Positions 26,525 to 36,694 are shown, numbered from the stretch's first letter. The stretch: 64,000 nt of DNA from Teretinema zuelzerae (GCF_021021555.1 NZ_JAINWA010000001.1:496001-560000); one strand, 5' to 3'. Program-made: numbers and translations. The notes: generated by a model not told the origin, from the letters alone.

Positions 26525-26564
26525 AAAAAAAAATCCCCATCAAATCCGAGCCGATTTGATGGGG
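26525..26564 (-). terminator. Terminator immediately before the excisionase-like gene
   Basis: A perfect 12-bp stem (26535-26546 with 26553-26564), 6-base loop and nine U's on the minus strand. Three smaller hairpins precede it on the same transcript (positions about 26565-26640). The arrangement looks like a leader with conditional termination controlling the excisionase and the downstream operon. Confidence 0.85.
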
Positions 26565-26632
26565 AAGCACCGTTTCCGGTTAACCCGCAAAGCGGATAAG
26601 TCATGGCTCGAACTGGCTTATCAACTCTGGAA

Positions 26633-26650
26633 ATAACGCAATTGCGTTAT
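26633..26650. promoter_or_regulatory. 18-bp palindrome in the divergent control region
   Basis: ATAACGCAATTGCGTTAT is a perfect palindrome between the divergent excisionase-like and repressor genes. A second, spaced inverted pair (ATATCACAA near 26665 and TTGTGATAT near 26706) lies beside it. These are candidate repressor operators. Confidence 0.6.
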
Positions 26651-26724
26651 CTTTATTAATGTTATATATCACAAGTGCGTTATCGTCAATGGTTAAATAT
26701 CGTATTTGTGATATTTACTATGGA

Positions 26725-27048
26725 GTGAACTTTAATGAACGTTTACGCGCCGAAATTGAATATTCCGGACTTCTCCACAAGGAAATTGCAGATAAAGCAG
26801 GAATAAAAAAACGCGCTTTTGATATGTATGTCGGATCAAGATTATCAATGCCACCTGCCGACATAGCCGTTAAAATTGCCGAAGTACTCGGTGTCTCTGT
26901 TGAATATCTCGTTACCGGTAATAAAGCTCCTAAAGAAGTCACTCTTCCACCAGAAACTAATAAAGTAATTGCCCTCCTTTCATCATTAGACAGTAAGGAA
27001 AAAGAAGCTTTTATTACCCTTCTTGAAGCTCTGGCCAATAAGCGGTAA
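26725..27048 (+). CDS. Phage-type (XRE) repressor 1
   Basis: I place the start at GTG 26725 by alignment with its paralogue (VNFNERLRAEIEYSG versus MGFKENLRSELDYQD); ATG 26689 is an alternative. The ~107-residue protein has a clear helix-turn-helix (HKEIADKAGIKKRAFDMYVG), then PADIAVKIAEVLGVSVEYLV. It probably represses the divergent minus-strand operon. Near-duplicate of the next gene. Confidence 0.8.
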   Translation: MNFNERLRAEIEYSGLLHKEIADKAGIKKRAFDMYVGSRLSMPPADIAVKIAEVLGVSVEYLVTGNKAPKEVTLPPETNKVIALLSSLDSKEKEAFITLLEALANKR

Positions 27049-27084
27049 TTCCTTCCTTTTTTTAGACCTCACCTGTCATATTTT

Positions 27085-27126
27085 TAGTAGTTGTAAATAC
27101 TTAAATTTAAGTATTTACAACTACTA
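27085..27126. promoter_or_regulatory. Perfect 42-bp palindrome between the two repressor genes
   Basis: The arms 27085-27104 and 27107-27126 are exactly complementary around a central AT. As RNA it would be a 20-bp hairpin with no real loop. A likely operator for one of the flanking XRE regulators, or a bidirectional transcription stop. Nearby ATACGTTGATACGTAT (27150 region) is a second, smaller dyad. Confidence 0.75.
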
Positions 27127-27184
27127 TAACGTCTTTTTACGTTTTGTCAATACGTTGATACGTATTTTTAAGTACAATGAATTT

Positions 27185-27550
27185 ATGGGTTTTAAAGAGA
27201 ATTTACGGTCAGAACTTGATTATCAAGACATGATTGTAAAGGAACTATCTGAAAAAACAGGAATAAATAAACGTTCTCTCGATAACTATTTAACAGGGCA
27301 CAACTCGATTCCTTCTGCAGATATTGCAGTGACAATAGCAAAGGCATTAGGAGTTTCTGTTGAATATCTTGTAACAGGACAGGAAACACATTCAAATGGA
27401 GCTACCTCACCAAAAGAGCGCAAACTTCTTAGCCTATTTGAGATCCTTGATGAACGAGATCAACAAACAGTCTTAACCATGGTCGAATCCATGGCGGAGA
27501 GGTATGCAAACGATGGAAGGAAGGAAAAATCCTCTGTACAAGCAGGTTAA
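27185..27550 (+). CDS. Phage-type (XRE) repressor 2
   Basis: ATG 27185 gives a 121-residue protein with the helix-turn-helix VKELSEKTGINKRSLDNYLT followed by PSADIAVTIAKALGVSVEYLV. A TACAAT box ends 6 bp before the ATG, so the message may be leaderless, as for lambda cI. The two repressors share domain order and probably arose by duplication; having both suggests two operator sets or heterodimers. Confidence 0.82.
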   Translation: MGFKENLRSELDYQDMIVKELSEKTGINKRSLDNYLTGHNSIPSADIAVTIAKALGVSVEYLVTGQETHSNGATSPKERKLLSLFEILDERDQQTVLTMVESMAERYANDGRKEKSSVQAG

Positions 27551-27933
27551 TTATCTTTAGTTGCTGATTGTTTTATTAACTTTTATATACAAAAAAGTAC
27601 TATTAGTACATAGTTATACATCTGAAAGATACTTTATATAAGCAGAGCAATTTTTAACACGCTAGAGGATTTTTTTCTCCGAGGTTTACTAGTCATCCTG
27701 TTAATCAAGGAATCGTATATTGCTCGATATGCAATTGGAGAGTGTATGCAGCTAGTACCAATAGACTCTTAATAGATTCTATGAACAAAAATTGATTGAA
27801 AACACATAATTTGATTGACCATCAGATAAGCAAGGGTTAACATCAATTAACAATAACCCCCATAGCAAATGAGTCTGCGAGGATGCAGTATTCCCTTTTA
27901 TCGTATATTTACCTTATATATGGGAGATTTCAG
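27551..27933. other. Intergenic region between repressor 2 and the HD-GYP gene
   Basis: About 380 AT-rich bases with no coding-like frame. The conjugation/maintenance block ends here and the plus-strand cargo begins, so a boundary or promoter may lie within. No attachment repeat recognised. Confidence 0.4.
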
Positions 27934-29661
27934 ATGGATGAAACGATATATAAATATGCCCTACAAACTTCACCTTTTGGCTATACGTTTAACGAACTAG
28001 TAGTTAATGAGAACAATATTCCGATTAATTATATAATTAGAGACTCAAATCAAGCCTTCGCGACCTTCCTTGGAACAACAAGAGAGGCTTTATTAGATAA
28101 ACCAATAACAGAGTTCAATTCTTCAGTATTTAATGATTCATTCAATTGGCTCGCAACATTCGCATCTGTTGCCCTCACAGGAGAACGAACAGAGTTTGAT
28201 GCATTCTCATCCATCATGAATCGATATTTTCACTTTTCTGTAAGTTGCCCTAAAAAAGGCTTCTTTATCGTCATTTCAATTGATATAACCCAGCAAAAAG
28301 AAATGACAGATGCTCTTGCACGAAAGGAAGAAGAGCGGAGACAATATTTCGATAACACACCTGATGGGTTATTCATCACGGATGAAAACTACAAATATAT
28401 CGATGTAAATGAAGCAGGCTGCAGAATAGTCGGCTATACACAAGAGGAATTGAAGAATCTCCATATTCCGGACTTGATTCCCACTGAGGAGAACTCTGTA
28501 CACAGAGATAATTTTAAGCGCTTGCTCTCGCAGGGGAAATCCAGCAGAGTGGGAAAATTGAAACGAAAGGACGGTACTCTGGTTACCGTGCTGTTGGACG
28601 CCGTGAAAATGAAAAACGGCAGGCTGTTGGCCTTGTGCAAGGACTTGAGCGGTCAGGAACGACTGGAAGCCGAGAAGAAGCAGTATTATCTAGCCTTCCA
28701 AAGCAGCTCTCAGCCGATCTTGATTACAAATGCGGACGGAACCATCAGTTCTGTAAACGATGCGTTTATTGATATGTACGGATATCCCCGTGACGAGATC
28801 ATCGGACAGAACCCTCATTTTCTCAATCCGGGAAAGGAAGTGTACAACAATCTCGGTGTAAGCTACTTCGAATATGATTTTCTTTTCCGCGATCTTTGGC
28901 AGGCGGTGAAAGACCCGAATGTAAAAACATGGAAGGGCGAGATTATTAACAGGAAGAAGAACGGTTCATTACTGTGGATCAGCCTGCTCGTTAATGCCCT
29001 ATACGACGAAAATAACGAACTTACCAGCATTGTCGGGATGCCGATCGATATGACGGTTTCACATGATACTGCAATGAGTAACCGGATACAGCTTTTTCAG
29101 ACAATCGCGGATCTTGCAGAGCTTCGCGACGATGAAACAGGGAACCACATGAAACGAGTTGGGCTTTTCGCAAAACTCATTGCACGCAGCCTCGGGATGA
29201 ACCAGAAATATTGCAATGATATTGAGGTCTTCGCTCCCATGCACGACATTGGGAAGGTCGGAATTCTTGATTCAATTCTTAGAGCACCGAGAAAGCTTAC
29301 CCCCGAGGAATTCGCAATAATGAAAACCCACACAACTCTCGGACACAACATCGTCAAAGGAAAAGCAGAATTCGAAATGGCCGCAGCTATAACGCTCTGT
29401 CATCATGAACGATTTGATGGAACAGGATATCCGAACGGACTATCAGGGAAACATATACCTCAGTCAGCTCAAATAACTGCTATAGCTGATGTCTACGATG
29501 CCCTAAGAAGCAAGAGGCCATATAAAGACCCATGGCCACACGACAAGACAGTAGAACACATACGAGAAACGGCAGGATCTCACTTTGACCCGGATATTGT
29601 GGAACACTTTGTAGAACTACATAATAGATTTGACGTTGTGTTCAAAGAACTTTCTGATTAG
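27934..29661 (+). CDS. PAS-PAS-PAS/HD-GYP cyclic-di-GMP phosphodiesterase
   Basis: ATG 27934 follows GGGAG; the upstream ATG 27883 adds 17 residues without a ribosome site. The 575-residue protein has three PAS-like sensor domains (about residues 1-125, 130-250, 260-385) and a C-terminal HD-GYP domain. The latter carries [21 protein letters not shown] and ADVYDAL with its metal-binding His/Asp set. It should hydrolyse cyclic-di-GMP in response to a ligand or redox cue. Base composition shifts from AT-rich to clearly GC-richer after about 28.5 kb, which suggests a mosaic gene. Confidence 0.9.
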   Translation: MDETIYKYALQTSPFGYTFNELVVNENNIPINYIIRDSNQAFATFLGTTREALLDKPITEFNSSVFNDSFNWLATFASVALTGERTEFDAFSSIMNRYFHFSVSCPKKGFFIVISIDITQQKEMTDALARKEEERRQYFDNTPDGLFITDENYKYIDVNEAGCRIVGYTQEELKNLHIPDLIPTEENSVHRDNFKRLLSQGKSSRVGKLKRKDGTLVTVLLDAVKMKNGRLLALCKDLSGQERLEAEKKQYYLAFQSSSQPILITNADGTISSVNDAFIDMYGYPRDEIIGQNPHFLNPGKEVYNNLGVSYFEYDFLFRDLWQAVKDPNVKTWKGEIINRKKNGSLLWISLLVNALYDENNELTSIVGMPIDMTVSHDTAMSNRIQLFQTIADLAELRDDETGNHMKRVGLFAKLIARSLGMNQKYCNDIEVFAPMHDIGKVGILDSILRAPRKLTPEEFAIMKTHTTLGHNIVKGKAEFEMAAAITLCHHERFDGTGYPNGLSGKHIPQSAQITAIADVYDALRSKRPYKDPWPHDKTVEHIRETAGSHFDPDIVEHFVELHNRFDVVFKELSD

Positions 29662-29677
29662 ATTTTTGGAGGAGAAA

Positions 29678-31000
29678 TTGATCACAAAACAGAGACTGTC
29701 GCATGTACTTTTTGTAACTGAACAGATCTTAGGCAAACTGGCAATAGTTTCAATTATACTAATTCCACAGGGACGATTTCTTCTTATTCCTTCATTGCTT
29801 GGCATACTCATTCTAGATGGTTCCATCCTGATCGTAGTCTATTCAAAATACAGAAAGCAGTTACAGACTTTTAAGGGCATTGTTACTAAACAATTGAATC
29901 AAGGCGATACCTCTGTTGGACACACATGGGAGAATGCGGTAAATTTTCTAAATAATCACATATCTTCCTGTCAACAATCCCGAAGTAGCACTACAAAGCT
30001 AATATCAGAAAGCCGGGTTCATGCACTGCAATTCTCCATGAAACTTAAAGACTCCATTTACACTGCGACAAAAATTAATGGAAGCGTCTTTAAAATACGC
30101 GATACAATTGCACAATTAGAAGAAGAAATTCTTGCAAGCATGAACGCAATTGAGCGAATAACACATACAATCACCTCTTTCTCTGAACAAATTGATACTC
30201 AATCAAAATCCGTTATGCAAACATCCAGCGCGGTGGAACAGATGGATGCTTCAATAAAGAACGTTCGTACCATAACAGGAAAGAAACGTGATTCCGTCGA
30301 AACACTAAGGAAAAGAACACTCGATGGACAGGAACAAATGGAGAAGATGGCTGAAGTCGTCGTCGATATTCATTCAAGTATCGATACAGTCAGCCAAGTT
30401 ATGGAAGTCATTAACAATATTGCAACACAAACAAGCTTATTATCCATGAACGCGGCAATTGAAGCAGCTCATGCAGGAGATGCGGGGAAAGGATTTGCAG
30501 TAGTAGCCGAAGAAATCAGATCCCTTTCAGAGTCTACGACAGAAAATGCCCAAGTAATTGCCTCTTCTCTGGAAACAATGGTCGAACATATCAAAGAAAT
30601 TCAGGGGCAAAGCAATACAAATATCTCAATATACGGTACTATCGTACAGGAATCACAAAGTCTTTCAAGAGCATTCGCAGAAATTCATGCTGCAACGGAA
30701 GAATTGGAAATCGGTAGCACAGAGATTGTCAATTCATCCTTGACTCTTAAGGACATTACCAAGTCTATCGAAAAGGGATCATCAGAAATCCTGAACAGCG
30801 CAGGTAATATCCGCAGTTCAATTCAGCACATCATTGAGACAAGCACTGAAAGTAATACTGAAACATCCCTAATTGCTGAGGTTGCCCAACAGCTCAACAT
30901 TGTTTTCCTGGAAATATCTGAATTATTCCTTAGCTATGAAAATGTTATCTCGCCCACGTTCAATGACGAAGTGCGACAAAAACCTCTTCAGGTGTTTTGA
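29678..31000 (+). pseudogene. Chemoreceptor 5' part, interrupted by IS30-family element
   Basis: TTG 29678 has GGAGGAG 4 bp upstream. Two N-terminal membrane helices are followed by a long coiled-coil signalling domain with the receptor tip [20 protein letters not shown] then [14 protein letters not shown]. No periplasmic sensor domain is present. At 30952 the frame runs into the IS and reads 16 foreign codons to a stop at 31000. Without the IS, the frame joins exactly to 32066-32446, giving a 551-residue receptor with a C-terminal CZB zinc-sensing domain. The truncated protein might still signal but lacks its CZB domain. Confidence 0.85.
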
Positions 31001-32062
31001 ATCCTAAACACTTCATTGGTCGAGTGTTAATCTTCTTGACCACCTTATCAAGTTGTTTTTGAGTAATCAAGGACCAGTCTTTTTTTTTAGGAAAGTATCT
31101 GCGTATCATACCTATCCGATTTTCAATACTTCCTTTTTCCCAACTATGGTATGGATTACAGAAGTACGCTTTTGTCTTTAAAACCTTGTCGGTTAATTTA
31201 TGGTTTGCGTTTTCCGTACCATTGTCATAGGTAATGGTTTTCCGGAGTTTCTCAGGAAGCTTTTTCAAACTATTAACTACAGCATCATGCATGGCTATTG
31301 CAGTTTTGCCTTTGATTTTTTTCGCAATTAGGTATCTTGATTTTCGTTCCACGGTTGCAGTAATCGCTGCCTTGCTTTGCCGGGAAACAGCAGTATCCGT
31401 TTCCCAGTGCCCGGCCTCATTTCTCGTTTGTATTTGTGGATCGCGATGCTCAATCATTGTACGATCTGGAACTCGTATACACCGCTTATTCTTTATACTG
31501 GAACGCTTTTGACGGTTTCTGTGTGCCCTCGGAAGACATTGAATCAAGTCTCGGCGATCCTTATATATCCACAAATATATGGATTCATGGTTTGTCTTAA
31601 ACCCTGGTTTATCAAGTGGTAGTTTACCTGCAATTATTTCTGGAGTCCATTCTTCCTTGAGCTTTTTAACAACGTACTTTTGGATTACCGGGTTCGACAA
31701 GCGCTGTCTGTTATGACTTTCTTTTTTACGTTTATCTGCTCGTATTTGAGCACGATTTGCTCTGTATGGAACATCATTGATCTGCGCATTGTTTCTATTT
31801 ATTTCTCTGTATATAGTACTTTCGTCTCTGTTTAATTTCCGGGCAATATCAAGAACACTTTTACCCGAACTTAATCCAACGGATATTTCTTCCCGTTCTG
31901 CAAACGATAGATGTATGTACTTTTTCTGCTTTTCTGTGCTATTCCTATCCATGGCGATGCTCCTGCATTTTGTTGTTGTGGTAAACACACAATACAGGTT
32001 TTTGTCGCTACTGGGGAGGGGTTTAGGCCCCTCCCTTCTTGCACTTCGTCATTGAACGTGGG
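30953..32062 (-). mobile_element. IS30-family insertion sequence
   Basis: The element is 1110 bp with perfect 22-bp terminal inverted repeats (30953-30974 and 32041-32062) and a 3-bp target duplication TCG (30950-30952 and 32063-32065). One intact transposase gene lies inside. Removing element plus one TCG restores the chemoreceptor frame exactly. The intact ends indicate a recent insertion. Confidence 0.95.
30960..31952 (-). CDS. IS30-family transposase
   Basis: ATG 31952 has AGGAGC upstream. The 330-residue DDE transposase has an N-terminal helix-turn-helix ([20 protein letters not shown] then [18 protein letters not shown]) and the catalytic acids in [16 protein letters not shown] and [19 protein letters not shown]. 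The stop codon lies within the left inverted repeat. Full length and apparently functional. Confidence 0.95.
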   Translation of the reverse strand: MDRNSTEKQKKYIHLSFAEREEISVGLSSGKSVLDIARKLNRDESTIYREINRNNAQINDVPYRANRAQIRADKRKKESHNRQRLSNPVIQKYVVKKLKEEWTPEIIAGKLPLDKPGFKTNHESIYLWIYKDRRDLIQCLPRAHRNRQKRSSIKNKRCIRVPDRTMIEHRDPQIQTRNEAGHWETDTAVSRQSKAAITATVERKSRYLIAKKIKGKTAIAMHDAVVNSLKKLPEKLRKTITYDNGTENANHKLTDKVLKTKAYFCNPYHSWEKGSIENRIGMIRRYFPKKKDWSLITQKQLDKVVKKINTRPMKCLGFKTPEEVFVALRH

Positions 32063-32065
32063 TCG

Positions 32066-32446
32066 TCAATAAGCAACTTCCAAGATTCATCCACAACACA
32101 GGCTCAGTCAGGATCATTGAATACAGTCCCAATAATGATTCAACATCTATTATGGGTCATTCGCGCTCGTGGGGTTATTGATAAAACAATGACGATTGAT
32201 CCTGATAAAGTCATCGACCACACCACTTGTCATCTCGGTAAATGGATAGCTTCTTCTGCTGCAGATTCGTATCGTAATTCTCCTTCATTTATCTCAATGA
32301 TTAGCGATCACGAACAGATGCATAAACTAGTTAAAGACCTCATAACCCAGTCTCATACAGAAAAGAGACAGATATCAGAGGCAAAGTTCGATGAACTACT
32401 CGCCTACTCTAGTAGAATTATTTCTACACTTGCCAAAATGACCTAG
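32066..32446 (+). pseudogene. Chemoreceptor 3' part with CZB domain
   Basis: The 127 codons continue the chemoreceptor frame past the IS. They contain the chemoreceptor zinc-binding pattern: His in QHLLWVIRARGVID, Cys in HTTCHLGKWI, and two His in DHEQMHKLV. CZB domains bind zinc through 3 His and 1 Cys and tune chemotaxis or cyclic-di-GMP output. Not likely to be expressed as a separate protein, though an ORF from 32039 could start in the IS. Confidence 0.85.
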
Positions 32447-32564
32447 ACAAAGAAGTTGAGACTAAATAGTTGAGCAAGAAAAAAGGATATAGAGACTGGA
32501 TAAAATGATGAGAAATAAGATCTGTCATTGATTGAGACTGATATTCCATCTGTGAGGAGATAAC

Positions 32565-32978
32565 GTGCATAAGAAAGTAATAGTTGAAATAACAACGTAT
32601 AAATCAATTTATGATGCATGGAATGTGTTCATTAATCCAGATTACATTACTCAATGGAATTATGCCTCGGATAGTTGGTGCTGTCCAACTGCGATAAATG
32701 ATTTTGTTATACATGGTACGTTCAGTTACCTAATGCAATCAAAAGACAAAAAACATGGTTTTACCTTTTCTGGAAAGTATATTTCCATAATCGAACAAAG
32801 GGAAATTGTTTATGAATTAGACGATGGAAGAATAGTACAAGTTGATTTTATACAAGAAGGCGATAAAGTTATTGTTCGCGAAACCTTCGATGCTGAAAAA
32901 AGCAACCCAATAGAAATTCAACGAACAGGTTGGCAATCTATACTGAACCGTTACAAAATGGTTCTCGAAAGGATGTAA
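32565..32978 (+). CDS. SRPBCC/AHSA1-like protein
   Basis: The GTG start has GAGGAG 5 bp upstream. The 137-residue protein shows the AHSA1 pattern: an early strand (KVIVEITTYKSIYDAWNVF), INPDYITQWN, a GTFSY strand, FSGKYISI, and a C-terminal helix TGWQSILNRYKMVLE. These proteins bind small hydrophobic ligands or act in stress responses. Its stop overlaps the start of the next gene (TAATG), so they form a pair. Confidence 0.8.
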   Translation: MHKKVIVEITTYKSIYDAWNVFINPDYITQWNYASDSWCCPTAINDFVIHGTFSYLMQSKDKKHGFTFSGKYISIIEQREIVYELDDGRIVQVDFIQEGDKVIVRETFDAEKSNPIEIQRTGWQSILNRYKMVLERM

Positions 32979-33394
32979 TGCTTATGAGACTTCCTCAAGA
33001 CTTTACGTCACTATACAAAACCGCTGTAGAAAATAAAGACAAACAGCTCATGTGCTCTTTATATCATAAGAACATCGTTTTTTATGATGTTTGGAATGAC
33101 TTTTCACTTAATGGAATAGCAAACATCACCTCTATGATAAACAGCTGGTTTGATTCAATCAGTTCAGAAAATGTACTAGTTGATTTTGAGAATTCAGAGA
33201 CCATTTTTGATGGTTCTGCAGGTTTCTCTACTTGTTCTTTCAAGTTCTCAGCTCAATCAGACCAAGGGGTTGAAATAAGACATATAAAGGAGAGAATGAC
33301 GGTCTGTTTCATTAAAGAAAATGAAGAGTGGTTTGTGACTAATCAACACACTTCTGTACCTATACACATGGACACTGGTTTAGGCATCTTTTAA
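32978..33394 (+). CDS. NTF2/SnoaL-like protein
   Basis: Start ATG 32978 overlaps the previous stop by one base; ATG 32984 is possible. The 138-residue protein has the SnoaL/NTF2-like pattern: helix LYKTAVENKDKQLMCSLYHK, NIVFYDVWN, and C-terminal strands MTVCFIKENEEWFVTNQHTS. Probably a small-molecule binding or isomerase-like cone-fold protein paired with the AHSA1-like gene. Confidence 0.75.
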   Translation: MLMRLPQDFTSLYKTAVENKDKQLMCSLYHKNIVFYDVWNDFSLNGIANITSMINSWFDSISSENVLVDFENSETIFDGSAGFSTCSFKFSAQSDQGVEIRHIKERMTVCFIKENEEWFVTNQHTSVPIHMDTGLGIF

Positions 33395-33557
33395 TTAGTG
33401 CGGTAATACGTTCTGATTACATGAGTCGAAACGACTTTCTGTTTTTATCTTTTGACCTTCCACTTAATCTCTCTTCCTTGTTCAAATCTGATAAAAGGAA
33501 TAAACAATAAACGGTTTTCATTGATATCTCACGATTGAAATGGAGGATTGAATAGAG

Positions 33558-33971
33558 ATGAAAATGCCAGATAAAGTCGACGAGATCTATTTTGCTCCTT
33601 GTGGTGTGAACTGCTTTGTTTGTTATGTTCATCTAAAAAAGAAGAAAGCATGTAATGGATGTTATGAATCGGATCTAAATAAACCGGAGAGGTGTAAGCA
33701 CTGTCTGATAAAGCAATGTGTTATCGACAAGAAAATAAAATACTGTTTTGAGTGTACTGAGTATCCTTGCAAGCGAATTAATAACCTAGAAAAGAGTTAT
33801 ATAACAAGATACGGTGTAAGCTTACTGGATAATGCAAAAATGGTACAAAGTGCAGGACTAACATACTTCTTTTCTGTAGAAAAAGATAAATGGCGATGTC
33901 CAAGATGTGGCGGAGTGGTTACACAGCACGGGAAATTATGCTCTGAATGCGAGAACAAAACTGAATCGTAA
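33558..33971 (+). CDS. DUF3795-family cysteine-rich protein
   Basis: This 137-residue protein contains the family signature APCGVNCFVCYVHL, then many paired cysteines (CNGCYES, CKHCLIKQCVID, CFECTEYPC) and a C-terminal zinc ribbon (CPRCGG...CSEC). It is a metal-binding protein of unknown role common in anaerobes. Confidence 0.85.
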   Translation: MKMPDKVDEIYFAPCGVNCFVCYVHLKKKKACNGCYESDLNKPERCKHCLIKQCVIDKKIKYCFECTEYPCKRINNLEKSYITRYGVSLLDNAKMVQSAGLTYFFSVEKDKWRCPRCGGVVTQHGKLCSECENKTES

Positions 33972-34134
33972 TCATCAAACACTTTCAAAACTGGTTTCTA
34001 CGATTAAGTACTAGTGTCCATAGTTATTTTTTTAGCATAACAAAAAGATGATTTTCTATGATAAAATTGGTTTCAACTTACTCAAATGAAAAATCGAAGT
34101 ATCAATTTCAGAGAAGTTTATTTAAGAGGACATT

Positions 34135-34602
34135 ATGCTTGACCTTAATATTCTTACTTTACTTGGTGGTATAAGCACCGGAATACTAACCGGAGTTATT
34201 GGGAATGCAATTTATGCTGTTTTGACAAGAAACCAATCACTCTTACCAATCGCAAATTATAGAAAAGAAGCATTATCAAAGAAATGGGTTGGTTTCTTTC
34301 TAATGCCTGAAAGTGAAGGTAAAGTAGAAAAAGTTGACATAATTATGACACTCCGAGTCAAGGGAAAAACAATTTTAGGGTCAGGAACATACTCAAACAC
34401 AACAATTCTATTTAAGGGTGGTTTTTTCAGAGATGACTATTTTTATCTGAATTATGAAAATTCTGATAAATCAATATTTCAAAGAGGTATGATAATCTTC
34501 TATTGGCCGAATAATCCTATCGAAATCAAGGGAAAATTCTTGGGAATAAGACGGGCAAAAGATGAGATAGCTGCCGGAGATATGGTATTAAGATCAAACT
34601 AA
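34135..34602 (+). CDS. Hypothetical membrane-anchored protein
   Basis: AGAGGA lies upstream of ATG 34135. The 155-residue protein has an N-terminal membrane segment with small residues (TLLGGISTGILTGVIGNAIY) and a soluble domain with beta strands (IIMTLRVKGKTILGSGTYSN and MIIFYWPNNPIEIKGKFLGI). No family recognised; the pattern recalls effector or lipid-binding beta domains. Confidence 0.65.
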   Translation: MLDLNILTLLGGISTGILTGVIGNAIYAVLTRNQSLLPIANYRKEALSKKWVGFFLMPESEGKVEKVDIIMTLRVKGKTILGSGTYSNTTILFKGGFFRDDYFYLNYENSDKSIFQRGMIIFYWPNNPIEIKGKFLGIRRAKDEIAAGDMVLRSN

Positions 34603-34768
34603 AAGTATCAATACGAGATTTTTTTAACTTATATCAAAAAATTGTAAGAAATCAAACCTTAACAACTTATAAGAAGTCAACGTTGACAACAAGTAGTTCA
34701 AGTACGAGACTACACATTAAGAGAAGACCGAAGGAGTGTCAGATATATTAATAATTAAGGGATAAGGC

Positions 34769-35500
34769 ATGATCAAAAAAAATTGTATAGTCTTGGTTGT
34801 TCTCATCTTTGTTCAGTTATTATTTTCTGAACAACAAACAATACATATTGCCACCTTGGAGTACCCTCCTTTCATATATTTTGAGAATGATCAGGTAAAA
34901 GGTCCTATCAGCGAGAAAGTAAGAGATTTGTTTCAGGAACTAGGTATTAATGTCATCATAAAGATCTATCCAATAGCTCGTGGCCTTTTTATGGTGACAA
35001 AAGGGGATGCTGATGCCTATTTCTCACTCAAAAAAACACCAGAGAGAGAAAAACAGCTTCTCTTTACCAATGAACCATTAATTCAACAACCCTTTGTCTT
35101 TTTTACCACAAAAGAATCAGGAATTGTCTGGACCGGTAGTATCGAGGATATTAAGAAATATACAATTGGAGTAGTTAGTAAAACATCATACGGAGCAGTG
35201 TTTGATAACTACGTTAGAAACGGAATTATTACTAACCTAGATGAAGCACAAACATTTGAACAGAATATCAGAAAACTAATAGCTGGGAGAGTCGACTTAG
35301 TAATCAACAGTTATGATGTCGGACTGACCTTACTGGATAAGCTTCAGGTAGAAAATCTTATTGCGCTTTTACCACCAGTTGAAGTTGTTTACAGCTATTT
35401 AGCCTTTACAAAAGCAAAAGATTATTCAGAATTAGTAGAAAAATATGATATTCTACTAAAACAGAAGAATAAATTGAAGAAACAAATCCTATCAAATTAA
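34769..35500 (+). CDS. Periplasmic amino-acid-binding-like protein
   Basis: This 243-residue protein has a signal peptide then the SBP_bac_3 fold: IHIATLEYPPFIYFENDQVK, GPISEKVRDLFQELG, YPIARGLFMVTKGDADAYFS, and the C-terminal lobe with FEQNIRKLIAGRVDLVIN. No transporter genes are adjacent, so it may be an orphan sensor or scavenging protein. Confidence 0.85.
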   Translation: MIKKNCIVLVVLIFVQLLFSEQQTIHIATLEYPPFIYFENDQVKGPISEKVRDLFQELGINVIIKIYPIARGLFMVTKGDADAYFSLKKTPEREKQLLFTNEPLIQQPFVFFTTKESGIVWTGSIEDIKKYTIGVVSKTSYGAVFDNYVRNGIITNLDEAQTFEQNIRKLIAGRVDLVINSYDVGLTLLDKLQVENLIALLPPVEVVYSYLAFTKAKDYSELVEKYDILLKQKNKLKKQILSN

Positions 35501-35610
35501 TTACAATATTAGGCGAAAATAATATGTCACTGAGTACTTTATGTGATCAAATGAGTTCGTTTGAACACATGCAGTATCGCTATCTCAAATTCTTGTAAAA
35601 GGAGTCTATT

Positions 35611-36168
35611 TTGTTAACACAATATTATACAGCATCAACGCTTGATGGTTTTATTGCAACTACCGACCATTCATTAGACTGGTTATTTCCGCTTGCAGAT
35701 ATATCTACCACTAGCTACCCTTCCTTTTACAATGAAGTTGGAGCGATAGTTATGGGGGCATCCACCTATGAATGGATCTTGCAGAAAGGTATGATGATCG
35801 GTACGCCTGATGAAACAGAATGGCCGTACAATATGCCATGTTGGGTTCTTTCCCATCAACAACATGTTATACCACAGGGAGCAGATATCAGAATAACACA
35901 AGGCGATGTTCGAAATGCTTATAATGAAGCATTCAAGATCTCCGGAGACAGAAATTTATGGATAGTTGGAGGAGGAGATATCGCTGGACAGTTTTTTGAT
36001 GCTGGATTACTTGATGAACTCATTATTCAAATTGGCTCTGTTACCCTAGGAAACGGAATTAAAGTCTTTCCCCGAGAGATCCTGTTTCCCAGGCTAAAAC
36101 TTATTTCATGCGAGAAATTTAGTGAATCTATGGTTGAACTACGCTATAAAGTGTCAAATTTTGAATAA
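35611..36168 (+). CDS. RibD/dihydrofolate-reductase-like protein
   Basis: The TTG start has AGGAG 6 bp upstream. The 185-residue protein matches the RibD C-terminal/DHFR-like fold: ASTLDGFIA, GAIVMGASTYEWIL, NLWIVGGGDIAGQFFDAGLL and DELIIQIGSVTLGNG. Probably an NADPH-dependent reductase of unknown substrate, of a type often found on mobile DNA. Confidence 0.88.
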   Translation: MLTQYYTASTLDGFIATTDHSLDWLFPLADISTTSYPSFYNEVGAIVMGASTYEWILQKGMMIGTPDETEWPYNMPCWVLSHQQHVIPQGADIRITQGDVRNAYNEAFKISGDRNLWIVGGGDIAGQFFDAGLLDELIIQIGSVTLGNGIKVFPREILFPRLKLISCEKFSESMVELRYKVSNFE

Positions 36169-36687
36169 TTTTCACTTTTTATCAGGCATCAATTTGATGT
36201 TCTTCATGGAAAATACAAGAAGTTTCTTCTTGTAAGAAGCCCGATTCAGAGAAAGAAACTCAATGAAAAGTATATCAAAACTAATCACAGAACCAAATTT
36301 CATGGTGACATCCAGGTTTTTCGTGTTATACTGACCAGCATAAAAAGCTTGTTGAGAGTAAAAATCTGTGAAAAATAATGGTCGAAGAGAAGCAAGTACT
36401 AAAGAACTCAAATTAATCAGTCAAAAATTGCATTTATTCACCAGAAATTTTACTAATTCAACCAAGCTTTCTTAGCAATGCAAAACAAGAAAGTGTAGTA
36501 ACTTTCCGGCTAGAGTCACGTAGTTTCGGCGCGGACACACAGCTGTGCAATCTGTCTCAACCCGTGGTCTATAAGCCATACAAATAGGCTCACCGTGCCC
36601 AATTCTTTATGACATAATCCCTTTGATGAAATTTTATACTACAAAGATATACCAAACAAGAAATTATTTATGAACAAAATAATTATT
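36169..36687. other. Gene-free stretch before the cassette array
   Basis: About 520 bp without a convincing gene; a 79-codon minus-strand frame is not coding-like. No integron-integrase gene is present. If an attI site exists, it would be the sequence immediately left of GTTAG at 36688. Confidence 0.5.
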
Positions 36688-36694
36688 GTTAGAT
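36688..36694 (+). repeat. First cassette core site (GTTAGAT)
   Basis: GTTAG followed by a short CCCTTCGGG hairpin, as at the start of cassette 2. No attC-like arm lies upstream, so this may be a residual attI or a truncated attC. It marks the left edge of the array. Confidence 0.65.

Noticed and set aside
36172-36411. 79-codon minus-strand frame
   Set aside because: No ribosome site, no protein-like pattern and opposite to all neighbours.
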